Assembly: GCF_024497955.1 (NCBI RefSeq)
Contig: NZ_JANHKP010000019.1
Location: forward strand, 62,001 to 126,000
DNA: 64,000 nucleotides
Source of the DNA: Streptomyces sp. C10-9-1
Lineage (GTDB): Bacteria; Actinomycetota; Actinomycetes; Streptomycetales; Streptomycetaceae
Reading direction: 5' to 3'
How positions within the stretch are numbered: the first letter of the stretch is position 1; each line of letters begins with the position of its first letter. The notes below the pieces were generated by a model. The model saw only the letters and a program-made list of their open reading frames with translations. It was not told the origin of the DNA and did not search any database. Below are positions 1-8,242 of this stretch, piece by piece. Made by a program: the position numbers and the translations under genes.

Positions 1-115
1 CGAGGACCAGGCGCAGCCGCAGCACGCCGTGCGTGGAGGGGTGCTGGGGGCCGATGTTGAGCACCATGTCGGTGCTCTCCGCCGCACCGCCGATGCCGAC
101 CGTGGTCTCCGTCAT
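1..115 (-). CDS. nuoD: NADH-quinone oxidoreductase subunit D-like protein (N-terminus only)
   Basis: The first 38 codons of a leftward gene lie in the window. After a short lead (MTETTVG...) the translation reads [15 protein letters not shown], the signature at the N-terminus of the 49-kDa/NuoD subunit of respiratory complex I, which helps form the quinone site. The ATG is at 113-115. It lies 76 bp downstream of the methyltransferase gene on the same strand, so the two may be cotranscribed. The rest is outside the window, so I cannot tell whether this is the nuoD of a full nuo operon or an orphan second copy, as some Streptomyces have. Confidence 0.85.
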   Translation of the reverse strand, partial: MTETTVGIGGAAESTDMVLNIGPQHPSTHGVLRLRLVL

Positions 116-191
116 GCGCCCAGTCTCTCAGAGCGGACCCGCCGCCCACGGCCCGGCCGGGGCGCCCCGGCCGGGCCGTGGGCCGGGTTCC

Positions 192-1175
192 TCACAGGGC
201 CCCCGGGGCCCCCTCGGGAACGGGCTGGACCAGCCAGGTGAAGTCCCCGAGCCCGCCGCGCGCGGTCAGCTCGGCCGCCTCGCCCGCCCGCGCCAGCGCG
301 CGGACGTACCCCGCCGGATCCGACGACGCCAGGGACAGCGGCGGCCTGCGGCCGGAGACGCCGAGCTCCCGCAGCACCTCGTGCTGTGGGCGCAGCCGCG
401 CCCCGGGGGCCGCTGCGGCGCAGGCGTCCAGCGCCACGTGGGCGGTGATGTCGCAGCTGCCGTCGGGCACCGGGCGCACCTGGCGGCCGTCCCGGAACCC
501 GGTCAGGGTGCCGAGGACGGGGCGCTCGTCCGCGGTGTGGGCGTAGTCGACGGCGACCGCGAGGCCGGCCTCCAGACACCCCGCCGCCCGCGCCCACGCC
601 TCGTCGCGCGGGCGCCCGATCTCCGCCCGCGACCCCGGCCCGGCCGGGGGCCACCAGCGCTCCAGCCAGCGCGCGTCGGCCCCGGCGACCTCCTCGCCCA
701 GGCGCTCGGTGCCCTCCCGGTCGACCAGCACCCGCCGGCGCCGCCCCCGTGCGTCCACCTCGGCGACGTCCACGGGGACGTTGTCCAGCCACTCGTTGGC
801 GAAGAGCAGCCCGCTCTCGCCGCGCGGGACCTCCCGGTGCCAGCGGATGCGCGGGTCCAGCCCCTCCGGCCGCCCGGCGCGCTCCACGGCGTGGGCGCGC
901 ACCGGGAAGTCCGGCGGCAGCGCGGCCAGCACGCCGCTCAGCAGCTCCCCGCGCCCCGCCCCCACGTCGATCAGCGCCGGTTCGCGCAGCCCGAACCGGT
1001 CCGCCGTGCCGACCAGCAGCCGGGCCACGGCGGAGGCGAACAGCGCGGAGGCGTGCACGGAGGTGCGGAAGTGCCCCGCGGGACCCTCGGGCCTGCGGTA
1101 GAACCCCTCGGGCCCGTACAGCGCCGCCTCCGCCGCACGGCGCCAACCGACCTGCTCACCGGCATCGGACCTCAT
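192..1175 (-). CDS. MidA/NDUFAF7-family SAM-dependent methyltransferase
   Basis: This is a predicted class I SAM methyltransferase of 327 residues. Motif I is visible as [12 protein letters not shown], followed by [11 protein letters not shown], which resembles the FxNExxDAxPV stretch of the MidA/NDUFAF7 (DUF185) family. In mitochondria NDUFAF7 dimethylates an arginine of NDUFS2, the homologue of NuoD, during complex I assembly. Here the gene sits directly upstream of a nuoD-like gene on the same strand, which suggests (inference) the same target. The start chosen is the ATG at 1173-1175 (MRSDAGEQ); a GTG 15 bp upstream is possible. It is divergent from the histidine kinase gene. Confidence 0.8.
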   Translation of the reverse strand: MRSDAGEQVGWRRAAEAALYGPEGFYRRPEGPAGHFRTSVHASALFASAVARLLVGTADRFGLREPALIDVGAGRGELLSGVLAALPPDFPVRAHAVERAGRPEGLDPRIRWHREVPRGESGLLFANEWLDNVPVDVAEVDARGRRRRVLVDREGTERLGEEVAGADARWLERWWPPAGPGSRAEIGRPRDEAWARAAGCLEAGLAVAVDYAHTADERPVLGTLTGFRDGRQVRPVPDGSCDITAHVALDACAAAAPGARLRPQHEVLRELGVSGRRPPLSLASSDPAGYVRALARAGEAAELTARGGLGDFTWLVQPVPEGAPGAL

Positions 1176-1270
1176 GTGCACAGTCTCCACCTTGGGGAGT
1201 ACGGCCCGGCCGGGCGGATCGCCCCTCCGGTTGACTCCGGCACCTATCCCGCTTCCTTACGCTTGGTCGC

Positions 1271-2470
1271 GTGCAGCGCCTCTACGACTTCATCCGCAGA
1301 CACCCCACGGGAGTCGACTCGCTCTGGGCCCTCGGGCTCGTCGGGCTCACGCTGCTGTCCGTGGCCGGGGTCACCGAGGGGCCGGCCCATTTCTGGGCCG
1401 CCGTCGGGATCGCGGTGCTGTACGGCGTGGTCGTCGCGCTGCGCCGGCGGATGCCGGAGCGGATGCTGCTGCTGGCAGCGGCGCTGGGCGTGGCCCAGCT
1501 GGCGGCCGACGTGACGGTCTACCCGGCCGACTTCGCCATGCTGGTGATCATCTACACGGTCGCGGCCCACGGGGGTCCCCGGTGGGCGTCCCGGCTGGCG
1601 CTGGTCGGCGGGATCCTCGCCGCGCCGCTCGCCCAGATCCGCTGGCCGCTGGAGGACGCCGGGCCCGGCGGGCGGGTGTTCTTCACCGTGGTCATGGCGC
1701 TGCCCTTCGTCCTCGCCTGGGTGCTGGGCGACTCGGTCCGCACCCGGCGCGCCTACTTCGCCCAGCTGGAGGAGCGCGCCACCCGGCTGGAGAAGGAGCG
1801 CGAGGCGCAGGCGAAGGTCGCCGTGGCGGCGGAGCGCGCCCGGATCGCCCGGGAGCTGCACGACGTGGTCGCGCACAACGTGTCGGTGATGGTCGTCCAG
1901 GCGGACGGCGCCGCCTACGTCCTGGACTCGGCCCCCGACCAGGCGAAGCAGGCGCTGGAGACCATCTCCGGCACCGGGCGGCAGGCGCTCGCGGAGATGC
2001 GCAGGCTCCTGGGCGTGCTGCGCACGGGGGACGCCCCGGAGAGCGGGGAGTACGTGCCGCAGCCGGACGTCGGGCAGATCGAGGACCTGGTCGAGCAGGT
2101 GCGCGGCGCCGGCCTGACCGTCGACTTCCGCATCGAGGGCACCCCGAGGCCGCTGCCGAGCGGGGTGGAGCTCACGGCCTACCGCATCGTGCAGGAGGCG
2201 CTGACCAACACCCGCAAGCACGGCGGCCCGGAGGCCGGGGCGAGCGTCCGGCTGGTCTACTTCGACGACGGCCTCGGGCTGCTCGTGGAGGACGACGGCC
2301 GGGGGGCCTCGCACGAGCTGTACGAGGACGGCGGCGCCGACGGCAGGGGCCACGGGCTGATCGGCATGCGCGAGCGGGTCGGCATGGTCGGCGGCACCCT
2401 GGACGCGGGGCCCCGGCCGGGCGGCGGTTTCCGGATCAGCGCCCTGCTCCCGCTCAAGCCCGCCCCGTAG
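1271..2470 (+). CDS. NarL-family sensor histidine kinase
   Basis: A 399-residue membrane sensor kinase. Residues about 15-165 hold several hydrophobic helices with little extracytoplasmic loop, so the signal is probably sensed in or at the membrane. A short coiled coil leads to the HisKA_3 dimerisation helix with ARELHDVVAHNVSV, in which His197 is the expected phosphorylation site. The C-terminus is a HATPase_c domain with the GLIGMRERVGMVGG box typical of this class. The start is a GTG. The cognate response regulator follows 59 bp downstream, so the pair forms an operon. Stimulus unknown. Confidence 0.93.
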   Translation: MQRLYDFIRRHPTGVDSLWALGLVGLTLLSVAGVTEGPAHFWAAVGIAVLYGVVVALRRRMPERMLLLAAALGVAQLAADVTVYPADFAMLVIIYTVAAHGGPRWASRLALVGGILAAPLAQIRWPLEDAGPGGRVFFTVVMALPFVLAWVLGDSVRTRRAYFAQLEERATRLEKEREAQAKVAVAAERARIARELHDVVAHNVSVMVVQADGAAYVLDSAPDQAKQALETISGTGRQALAEMRRLLGVLRTGDAPESGEYVPQPDVGQIEDLVEQVRGAGLTVDFRIEGTPRPLPSGVELTAYRIVQEALTNTRKHGGPEAGASVRLVYFDDGLGLLVEDDGRGASHELYEDGGADGRGHGLIGMRERVGMVGGTLDAGPRPGGGFRISALLPLKPAP

Positions 2471-2529
2471 CCGCACCGGCCCCGCTCCGGGGCCCTGCCC
2501 TTTCCGAAGCGAGAGAACGAGGACCGACC

Positions 2530-3207
2530 GTGACGCCCATCCGAGTGATGCTCGTGGACGACCAGGTGCTGCTGCGCACCGGCTTCCGCATGGTGCTCGC
2601 CGCCCAGCCGGACATGGAGGTCGTGGCCGAGGCGGGCGACGGGGCCGAGGCGATCGGCATCCTGCGCTCCACGGCGGTGGACGTGGTGCTGATGGACGTC
2701 CGCATGCCCCGGCTCGACGGGGTGGAGGCGACCCGCCGCATCTGCACCGGGCCGGACGCGCCCAAGGTCCTCATCCTGACCACCTTCGACCTCGACGAGT
2801 ACGCCTTCTCCGGCCTGAAGGCGGGCGCCAGCGGGTTCATGCTCAAGGACGTCCCGCCCGCCGAGCTGCTCGGCGCCATCCGGTCCGTCCACAGCGGGGA
2901 CGCGGTGGTGGCCCCGTCCACCACCCGCCGGCTGCTGGACCGGTTCTCCCCGCTGCTGCCGAGTTCCGGCAGGGAGCCGGAGCACAAGGAGCTGGAGCGG
3001 CTCACCGGGCGGGAGCGGGAGGTGATGCTGCTGGTCGCGCAGGGGCTGTCCAACGGTGAGATCGCGGCCCGCCTGGTGCTGTCCGAGGCCACGGTGAAGA
3101 CCCATGTGGGCCGCATCCTCACCAAGCTCGCGCTGCGCGACCGGGTGCAGGTGGTCGTGCTCGCCTACGAGACCGGGCTCGTCCGCGCGGGCGGCGGCGC
3201 CGGCTGA
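2530..3207 (+). CDS. NarL/FixJ-type response regulator
   Basis: A 225-residue regulator with an N-terminal receiver domain (acidic pocket VDDQ, phospho-acceptor Asp56 in LMDVRMP, Lys in FMLKDV) and a C-terminal LuxR-type helix-turn-helix (LTGREREVMLLVAQGLSNGE, then the TVKTHVGRIL recognition helix). It starts with GTG after the upstream sequence GAAGCGAGAGAACGAGGA. It is the partner of the kinase just upstream. Target genes cannot be deduced. The gene converges on the ArsR-type regulator gene 34 bp away. Confidence 0.94.
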   Translation: MTPIRVMLVDDQVLLRTGFRMVLAAQPDMEVVAEAGDGAEAIGILRSTAVDVVLMDVRMPRLDGVEATRRICTGPDAPKVLILTTFDLDEYAFSGLKAGASGFMLKDVPPAELLGAIRSVHSGDAVVAPSTTRRLLDRFSPLLPSSGREPEHKELERLTGREREVMLLVAQGLSNGEIAARLVLSEATVKTHVGRILTKLALRDRVQVVVLAYETGLVRAGGGAG

Positions 3208-3241
3208 CCCGGCTGCCCGCAGGGGCGGTCGCCGGGCGCCC

Positions 3242-4375
3242 TCAGCGCAGCACGGTCTCCAGGAAGTCGCTGCCGATCCGGGCCACCGCGGCGACGTCCA
3301 GCTGGTGGAGGACGTAGCGCCCGCGGCGGCGGGTCGTCACCAGCTGCGCCTTCTTCAGCACGGCCATGTGCCGGGAGACCTCGGGGGCCGTGATGCCGCA
3401 CGTCTCGGCCAGTTCGCCGGTGGTGTGCGCGGCACGGGCCAGATGGCGGCACAGGCGCATCCGCAGCGGATGGGCCAGGGCCTCCATCCGCCGCTCCAGC
3501 AGTTGCACCGTGCCCGGACCGGTGATTTCCGGTGCGGAGACCGGGTAGTGGATCACGGGCCGCCAGCCGGGGGCGTGCAGCACCAGCAGGTGCGGCCAGC
3601 CGAAGCTGGTGGGGACCAGGGTGAGCCCGGCGCCCACGGCCGGGTCCACGGCCGTGGTGCGCCCCTGGGCGAGCTTGTCGGCCGTGATCCTGCCCCGCTC
3701 CTCGTCCACGGCGAGTGCCGGGGAGGCGGCGTGCAGCGTCTCGGCAAGGCCCTTGCGCCGCAGCAGGTCCGTCTTGCGGCGGGCGTCCGCGGCCAGCCGT
3801 CCGGCGGTCCGGCTCCAGGTGTCGGCGAAGAAGGCCTCGTCGCAGTCCTCGAACAGCCGCCTGACCCAGGCGCGTACCCCGGCGGGGTCGGCCAGCAGCC
3901 GCCGGGTGAAGTCCAGTTGCCGGGGCCCGCGGGTGGCCGCGAGGTCGAGTGCCTGCTTGCGCCGCCGCTCGTCGCTCAGGGCGGAGTAGCCGCCCGCCGA
4001 GTAGTGGCTGGCGCAGGTGAACTCCAGGGCGGCGGCCACGAAGAGCTCGTCGTCCAGTCGGTCGAGCAGGTCGAGGTCCTCCGCCAGCGTCGTCCCGGGG
4101 CGGCCCCCGCCCTCGGCCGCCGTGAGTCCCGCGAAGGGCATGAACACATCGGAGAAGATCGTCCGCCAGAGGAAGTCCGCCTCGCACAGCCGGTCGGCGA
4201 GGTCCGGCTTGAGCCCCGCCGAGGTGGCGGTGGCCCAGCCGTGCAGCCCCGGGTGGTGGCCGGGCTCGGTCAGCGCGTGCAGCGCCACGCCCAGTTCGGC
4301 CAGCGGGGAGATGTCGAAGACGATCCGCTCGGGCGCCAGGCCCGCGATCTCGATGGTCACGCTCACGGCACCCAT
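3242..4375 (-). CDS. ArsR-type winged-helix regulator with DUF5937-like N-terminus
   Basis: A 377-residue predicted transcriptional regulator. The last 85 residues form an ArsR winged helix (LAHPLRMRLCRHLA, then TTGELAETCGITAPEVSRHM and the wing RRRGRYVLHQLD). No ArsR metal-binding ELCVCDL cysteine motif is present, so metal sensing is unlikely. The preceding roughly 290 residues match the pattern of the DUF5937 effector region seen in many Streptomyces ArsR proteins; its ligand is unknown. The ATG at 4373-4375 (MGAVSVTIEIAGL) is preferred because upstream sequence is not protein-like. Confidence 0.85.
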   Translation of the reverse strand: MGAVSVTIEIAGLAPERIVFDISPLAELGVALHALTEPGHHPGLHGWATATSAGLKPDLADRLCEADFLWRTIFSDVFMPFAGLTAAEGGGRPGTTLAEDLDLLDRLDDELFVAAALEFTCASHYSAGGYSALSDERRRKQALDLAATRGPRQLDFTRRLLADPAGVRAWVRRLFEDCDEAFFADTWSRTAGRLAADARRKTDLLRRKGLAETLHAASPALAVDEERGRITADKLAQGRTTAVDPAVGAGLTLVPTSFGWPHLLVLHAPGWRPVIHYPVSAPEITGPGTVQLLERRMEALAHPLRMRLCRHLARAAHTTGELAETCGITAPEVSRHMAVLKKAQLVTTRRRGRYVLHQLDVAAVARIGSDFLETVLR

Positions 4376-4467
4376 CGTGCGCCGTCGCGGGCCTTTCGGC
4401 CGCATCGTTTGACGGGGGGCGTCAATCGGCGCGACGCGGGCCGCCCCGCCGCGCCAGCGTGGGCAGC

Positions 4468-4644
4468 GTGAACGCGATGCACCAGCACATGATCGATCTC
4501 CGCCGGACAGCACGGGAGGCCGAGGCCGCGCCCCCGCGGCCCGGCGAGCTGGCGGGGCGCCGGCTCCTCGGGTGGCTCGACTCCCGCCGCGCGGCCCGGC
4601 GGGCGCGGTACCGGGCGGCGGACGGCCGCGCGGACGGAGGCTGA
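4468..4644 (+). CDS. Small basic protein of unknown function
   Basis: A 58-residue reading frame starting at GTG 4468 (MNAMHQHMIDLRRTAREAEA...; another GTG lies 9 bp upstream). It has an Arg/Ala-rich, helix-prone composition with no signal peptide or membrane segment. It is transcribed divergently from the ArsR-type regulator about 90 bp away and ends before a hairpin at 4673-4709. Codon third positions are GC-rich, as in neighbouring genes, which supports coding. No family recognised. Confidence 0.5.
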   Translation: MNAMHQHMIDLRRTAREAEAAPPRPGELAGRRLLGWLDSRRAARRARYRAADGRADGG

Positions 4645-4672
4645 CGCGGCCGGCCGTCGCGCGCCGGTGGCC

Positions 4673-4709
4673 GCCGGGCGCGTGCCGCGGCGGCGCGTTC
4701 GCGCCCGGC
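4673..4709. terminator. Hairpin between convergent genes
   Basis: A perfect 10-bp inverted repeat (4673-4682 with 4700-4709, GCCGGGCGCG/CGCGCCCGGC) lies between the small ORF and the convergent threonine-aldolase-like gene, directly abutting the latter's stop codon. It has no U-tract, as is common in Streptomyces, and could act in both directions. Confidence 0.55.
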
Positions 4710-6182
4710 TCAGGGCAGCCGGCGGGCGAAGTCCGCCGCCGCCTCGCCGACGTCCCGGGCCGACCACCGCAGCCCCTCCGCGGACACCGTCACCTCGGTG
4801 CGGCACATCCCCGGCGGCCCGTCCGGGAACCAGCGGCGGAAGAGCGTCACCCCGGTCTCCTCCGACTGCGCCAGCGCGGCCGCGTTCGCGGCGTCCGCCT
4901 CGACGGGCAGCCACACCTGGAACTGGTGGGTCTGCGGCACGGGCGGGTTGACGCGGTGCCACGGGACGCCCCCGGCGGCCAGTCCCTCGCCCAGCGCGGC
5001 CGCCACCGTCCTGGCGTGGGCCACGTAGGACGGCAGCCGGGGCAGCTCCCGCTCCAGCCCGACCAGGCCGGACAGCGCGGCCGGGTACTGCTGGAACACC
5101 TGCCCGCCGTAGCGGTGGCGCCAGGCCCGGGCCTCCTCCGCGAGGGAGTGCGGGCCCGCGAGCACCGCCCCGGACAGTCCGCCCAGCGACTTGTAGAAGG
5201 ACACGTAGACGCTGTCCGCGAGGCCGGCGATCTCGTCCAGCGGGCGCCCGAAGTGCGTGCTGCACTCCCACAGCCGGGCCCCGTCCACATGCACCACCGC
5301 GTCCCGCTCCCGGGCGGCGCCGACGGTGGCCACCAGGTCGTCCCACTCCGGCAGCACGAACCCGGCGTCCCGCAGCGGGAGTTCCAGCATCAGCGTGCCG
5401 AAGGGCTCCTCCAGCTCCTGCACCTCCTCCGCCGAGGGGAGGCGGGGCTCGTGCGTGGGGTGGACGGTGCGCAGACCGCCGACGACCGACAGGGCCGAGC
5501 GCTCGTGCACCTCCGGATGGGACAGCGGGTGCAGCGCCACCGTCCGGTTGCCGGTGCGCCCCGCCCAGCAGCGCAGCGCCACCTGCTGCGCCATGGTGCC
5601 GGTGGGGAAGTGGACGGCGGCGGGGAAGCCGAGCAGGGCCGCGGTCCGCCGCTCCAGCTCGGCGACCGGGCCGTCACCGTAGAGGTCCACCGGGGAGTCC
5701 ATCGCGTAGACCTCCGCGGCCCCGGCGACCAGCGCGGTCAGGCTCTCGCGCACGGTGCGCTCCGCGGAGCTGCGCCACAGGACGCGCGTGGACGCGCGCC
5801 AGGCGGCGACATGGCGCTCCCTGTCGTCCGCGTCCGGGGCGCCGTCCCCGGCGTCCGCGGCGTCCGCCTCGGTGCCGCGGCCGTCCCGGGGGCCGTCCTG
5901 CGCGGCTCCGTGGGCGCCCTCCGGGGCGGCCCCGGCGGTCGGGCCGGCGCGCCGGGCCCCTTCCGGCTCCCCGCCCTCGCCGCCGCCCGCCCCGGAGCGC
6001 ACCCCGGGGGCCGCGGCGCCGCGCGGGGGGAGCGCGCCGCCCGGTCCCGGCCGCGAGGACCCCGCGCGCGGTGCGCCGGGTCCGCCGGGCGGCGGACCGC
6101 CCCGGGTGCCGGGAAGGGGAGTCCGGGCCTGCCGGGACTCCTGGTGGGTGCGGGGCTCGCCGTGCTCACTTCTCTCGCTCAC
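4710..6182 (-). CDS. Threonine aldolase family PLP enzyme with long disordered N-terminus
   Basis: A 490-residue protein. The C-terminal roughly 355 residues are a fold-type I PLP enzyme of the beta-eliminating lyase/threonine aldolase family. VHVDGARLWE matches the conserved DGAR PLP-phosphate/pyridine contact, and VYVSFYKSLGG carries the expected Schiff-base lysine. Such enzymes cleave threonine-type beta-hydroxy amino acids to glycine and an aldehyde; the exact substrate is open. The first roughly 130 residues are Gly/Pro/Ala-rich low complexity. The start taken is GTG 6180-6182 (VSERSEHGEP); a shorter protein starting within or after the low-complexity region cannot be excluded. Confidence 0.8.
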   Translation of the reverse strand: MSERSEHGEPRTHQESRQARTPLPGTRGGPPPGGPGAPRAGSSRPGPGGALPPRGAAAPGVRSGAGGGEGGEPEGARRAGPTAGAAPEGAHGAAQDGPRDGRGTEADAADAGDGAPDADDRERHVAAWRASTRVLWRSSAERTVRESLTALVAGAAEVYAMDSPVDLYGDGPVAELERRTAALLGFPAAVHFPTGTMAQQVALRCWAGRTGNRTVALHPLSHPEVHERSALSVVGGLRTVHPTHEPRLPSAEEVQELEEPFGTLMLELPLRDAGFVLPEWDDLVATVGAARERDAVVHVDGARLWECSTHFGRPLDEIAGLADSVYVSFYKSLGGLSGAVLAGPHSLAEEARAWRHRYGGQVFQQYPAALSGLVGLERELPRLPSYVAHARTVAAALGEGLAAGGVPWHRVNPPVPQTHQFQVWLPVEADAANAAALAQSEETGVTLFRRWFPDGPPGMCRTEVTVSAEGLRWSARDVGEAAADFARRLP

Positions 6183-6299
6183 GGTGCGATCATCGCCCAC
6201 AGCCTGTGGACAACGGGGGAGAGCGCGGCGGGCCCTGGCGTAGCATCGTGACGAGAAATCGTCCGGTACCCCTCGCGGACTGGAACGGAAGGCCCCCGC

Positions 6300-7220
6300 G
6301 TGAACGCCACACCAGCACAGGAACCGCTCGATCCGCGGGACCGCCCCGCCCGGCTGGCCGTGGGCGTCGTCGGCGCAGGGCGCGTCGGCCCGGCGCTCGC
6401 GGCATCCCTCGCGCTCGCCGGCCACCGGCCCGTGGCCGTCTCCGGCGTGTCGGACGCCTCCCGCCGCAGGGCCGCCGCCCTGCTGCCCGACGTCCCGCTG
6501 CTCACCCCCGCCGAGGTTCTCGAACGCGCCGAGCTGGTGCTCCTCACGGTGCCCGACGACGCGCTGCCCGGGCTCGTCGAGGGGCTGGTGGAGACGGGGG
6601 CGGTGCGCGCCGGGCAGCTCCTGGTGCACACCTCCGGCCGCTTCGGCGCCCGGGTGCTCGACCCGGCGACCCGCGCCGGAGCCCTCCCGCTCGCCCTCCA
6701 CCCGGCGATGACCTTCACCGGCACGGCCGTGGACGTGCAGCGGCTCGCGGGCTGCTCCTTCGGGGTCACCGCCCCCGAGGAGCTGAGGCTCGCCGCCGAG
6801 GCACTGGTCATCGAGATGGGCGGCGAGCCCGAGTGGATCCTGGAGGAGGCCCGCCCGCTGTACCACGCGGCCCTCGCCCTCGGGGCCAACCACCTCGTCA
6901 CGCTCGTCGCCCAGTCCATGGAACTGCTGCGCACCGCGGGCGTCTCCGCCCCGGACCGGATGCTGGGCCCGCTGCTGGGCGCCGCCCTCGACAACGCCCT
7001 GCGTTCCGGTGACGCCGCCCTGACGGGGCCCGTCGCCCGGGGCGACGCGGGCACCGTCGCCGCCCACGTCGAGGAGCTGCGGCGCCACGCCCCGGGCGCC
7101 GTGGCGGGCTACCTGGCCATGGCCCGCACCACCGCGGACCGCGCCCTCGCCCACGGCATGCTCAAGCCGGAGCTCGCCGAAGACCTGCTGGGCGTCCTCG
7201 CGGAGGGGGACCTGCGATGA
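6300..7220 (+). CDS. Rossmann/DUF2520 oxidoreductase, candidate PanG-type ketopantoate reductase
   Basis: A 306-residue NAD(P)-binding protein. The N-terminal dinucleotide fold shows [14 protein letters not shown] (residues about 21-34) and the C-terminal half is a helical DUF2520-type domain with HPAMTFTG and [12 protein letters not shown]. Its stop overlaps the panC start (ATGA), and pantothenate and NAD genes follow. A PanG-type ketopantoate reductase of this general architecture has been described in Francisella, so reduction of ketopantoate to pantoate is the best guess here, resting on fold and gene position. The start is GTG 6300. Confidence 0.75.
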   Translation: MNATPAQEPLDPRDRPARLAVGVVGAGRVGPALAASLALAGHRPVAVSGVSDASRRRAAALLPDVPLLTPAEVLERAELVLLTVPDDALPGLVEGLVETGAVRAGQLLVHTSGRFGARVLDPATRAGALPLALHPAMTFTGTAVDVQRLAGCSFGVTAPEELRLAAEALVIEMGGEPEWILEEARPLYHAALALGANHLVTLVAQSMELLRTAGVSAPDRMLGPLLGAALDNALRSGDAALTGPVARGDAGTVAAHVEELRRHAPGAVAGYLAMARTTADRALAHGMLKPELAEDLLGVLAEGDLR

Positions 7221-8242
7221 ACCGTGCCGCCGCCCGGGCCGTGGACCTGCTGCCCACCCGCGCCGACCTCCACCGCACCCTCCGGGGACGCGCCGCCGCC
7301 GGAAGCACCGCGGTGGTCATGACCATGGGCGCCCTCCACGAGGGCCACGCCGAGCTGGTCCGGGCCGCCCGCGCGCACGTCGGCGAGGAGGGCTTCGTCC
7401 TCGTCACCGTCTTCGTCAACCCGCTCCAGTTCGGCGCGGGCGAGGACCTCGACCGCTACCCCCGCACGCTCGACGCCGACCTGCGGGCGGCCGCCGCCGC
7501 CGGGGCGGACGCGGTCTTCGCGCCGTCCGTCGGCGAGGTGTACCCCGGGGGCGATCCGCAGGTGCGCATCACCGCGGGCCCGATGGGGGAGGTGCTGGAG
7601 GGCCGGACACGCCCCGGGCACTTCGACGGCATGCTCACCGTGGTGGCCAAGCTGCTCCACCTCACCGGCCCCGACGCGGCCTTCTTCGGGCAGAAGGACG
7701 CCCAGCAGCTGGCGCTGATCCGCCGGATGGTCCGCGACCTGAACTTCCCCGTGGAGGTCGTCGGGGTGCCCACCGTCCGGGAGGAGTGCGGGCTGGCCCG
7801 CTCCAGCCGCAACGCCTACCTCTCGCCCGCCGAGCGCACCACCGCCCTGGCGCTGTCCCGGGCCCTGTTCGCCGCCCGCGACCGCCTGGCGGCCCAGCAC
7901 GCCCTGCACGCCCGGGCGGAGGCGGTGCCCGCCGCGCCCGCGCGGGCCGCCGCCCTGTCGGCGATGGGCGAGGCCCGGGCCGCGGCCGACGCCCACGCCG
8001 TGGCGCGGGCCGCCCCCGCGGGCGGAGCGGACGCCGTGCGGGCCGCCGCCCGGGCGGTGCTCGACGAGGCGGCGGGCGCCCGGCCGCCCCTGGTCCTCGA
8101 CTACCTGGCGCTGGTCGACCCCGGCACCTTCACCGAGGTCCCCGACGACCACGCGGGCGAGGCCGTCCTGGCCGTGGCCGCGAAGGTGGGCGGCACCCGC
8201 CTGATCGACAACATCCCCCTGACCTTCGGAGCCCCCCAGTGA
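7217..8242 (+). CDS. panC: Pantothenate synthetase
   Basis: A 341-residue ATP-dependent ligase joining pantoate and beta-alanine. The family signatures are clear: [18 protein letters not shown] near residue 35 with the HxGH nucleotidyltransferase motif, [41 protein letters not shown] and SSRNAYLS. The C-terminal domain carries an Ala-rich insertion (about residues 235-290), making it longer than the usual 280-300 residues. It overlaps the DUF2520 gene by 4 bp and nadB by 4 bp, so it is translationally coupled at both ends. Confidence 0.97.
   Translation: MNRAAARAVDLLPTRADLHRTLRGRAAAGSTAVVMTMGALHEGHAELVRAARAHVGEEGFVLVTVFVNPLQFGAGEDLDRYPRTLDADLRAAAAAGADAVFAPSVGEVYPGGDPQVRITAGPMGEVLEGRTRPGHFDGMLTVVAKLLHLTGPDAAFFGQKDAQQLALIRRMVRDLNFPVEVVGVPTVREECGLARSSRNAYLSPAERTTALALSRALFAARDRLAAQHALHARAEAVPAAPARAAALSAMGEARAAADAHAVARAAPAGGADAVRAAARAVLDEAAGARPPLVLDYLALVDPGTFTEVPDDHAGEAVLAVAAKVGGTRLIDNIPLTFGAPQ

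Noticed and set aside
33-1514. Long rightward open frame opposite the methyltransferase gene
   Set aside because: Its Arg/Pro/Gly/Ala-rich translation is a typical high-GC shadow, and the opposite strand has clear SAM-methyltransferase motifs.
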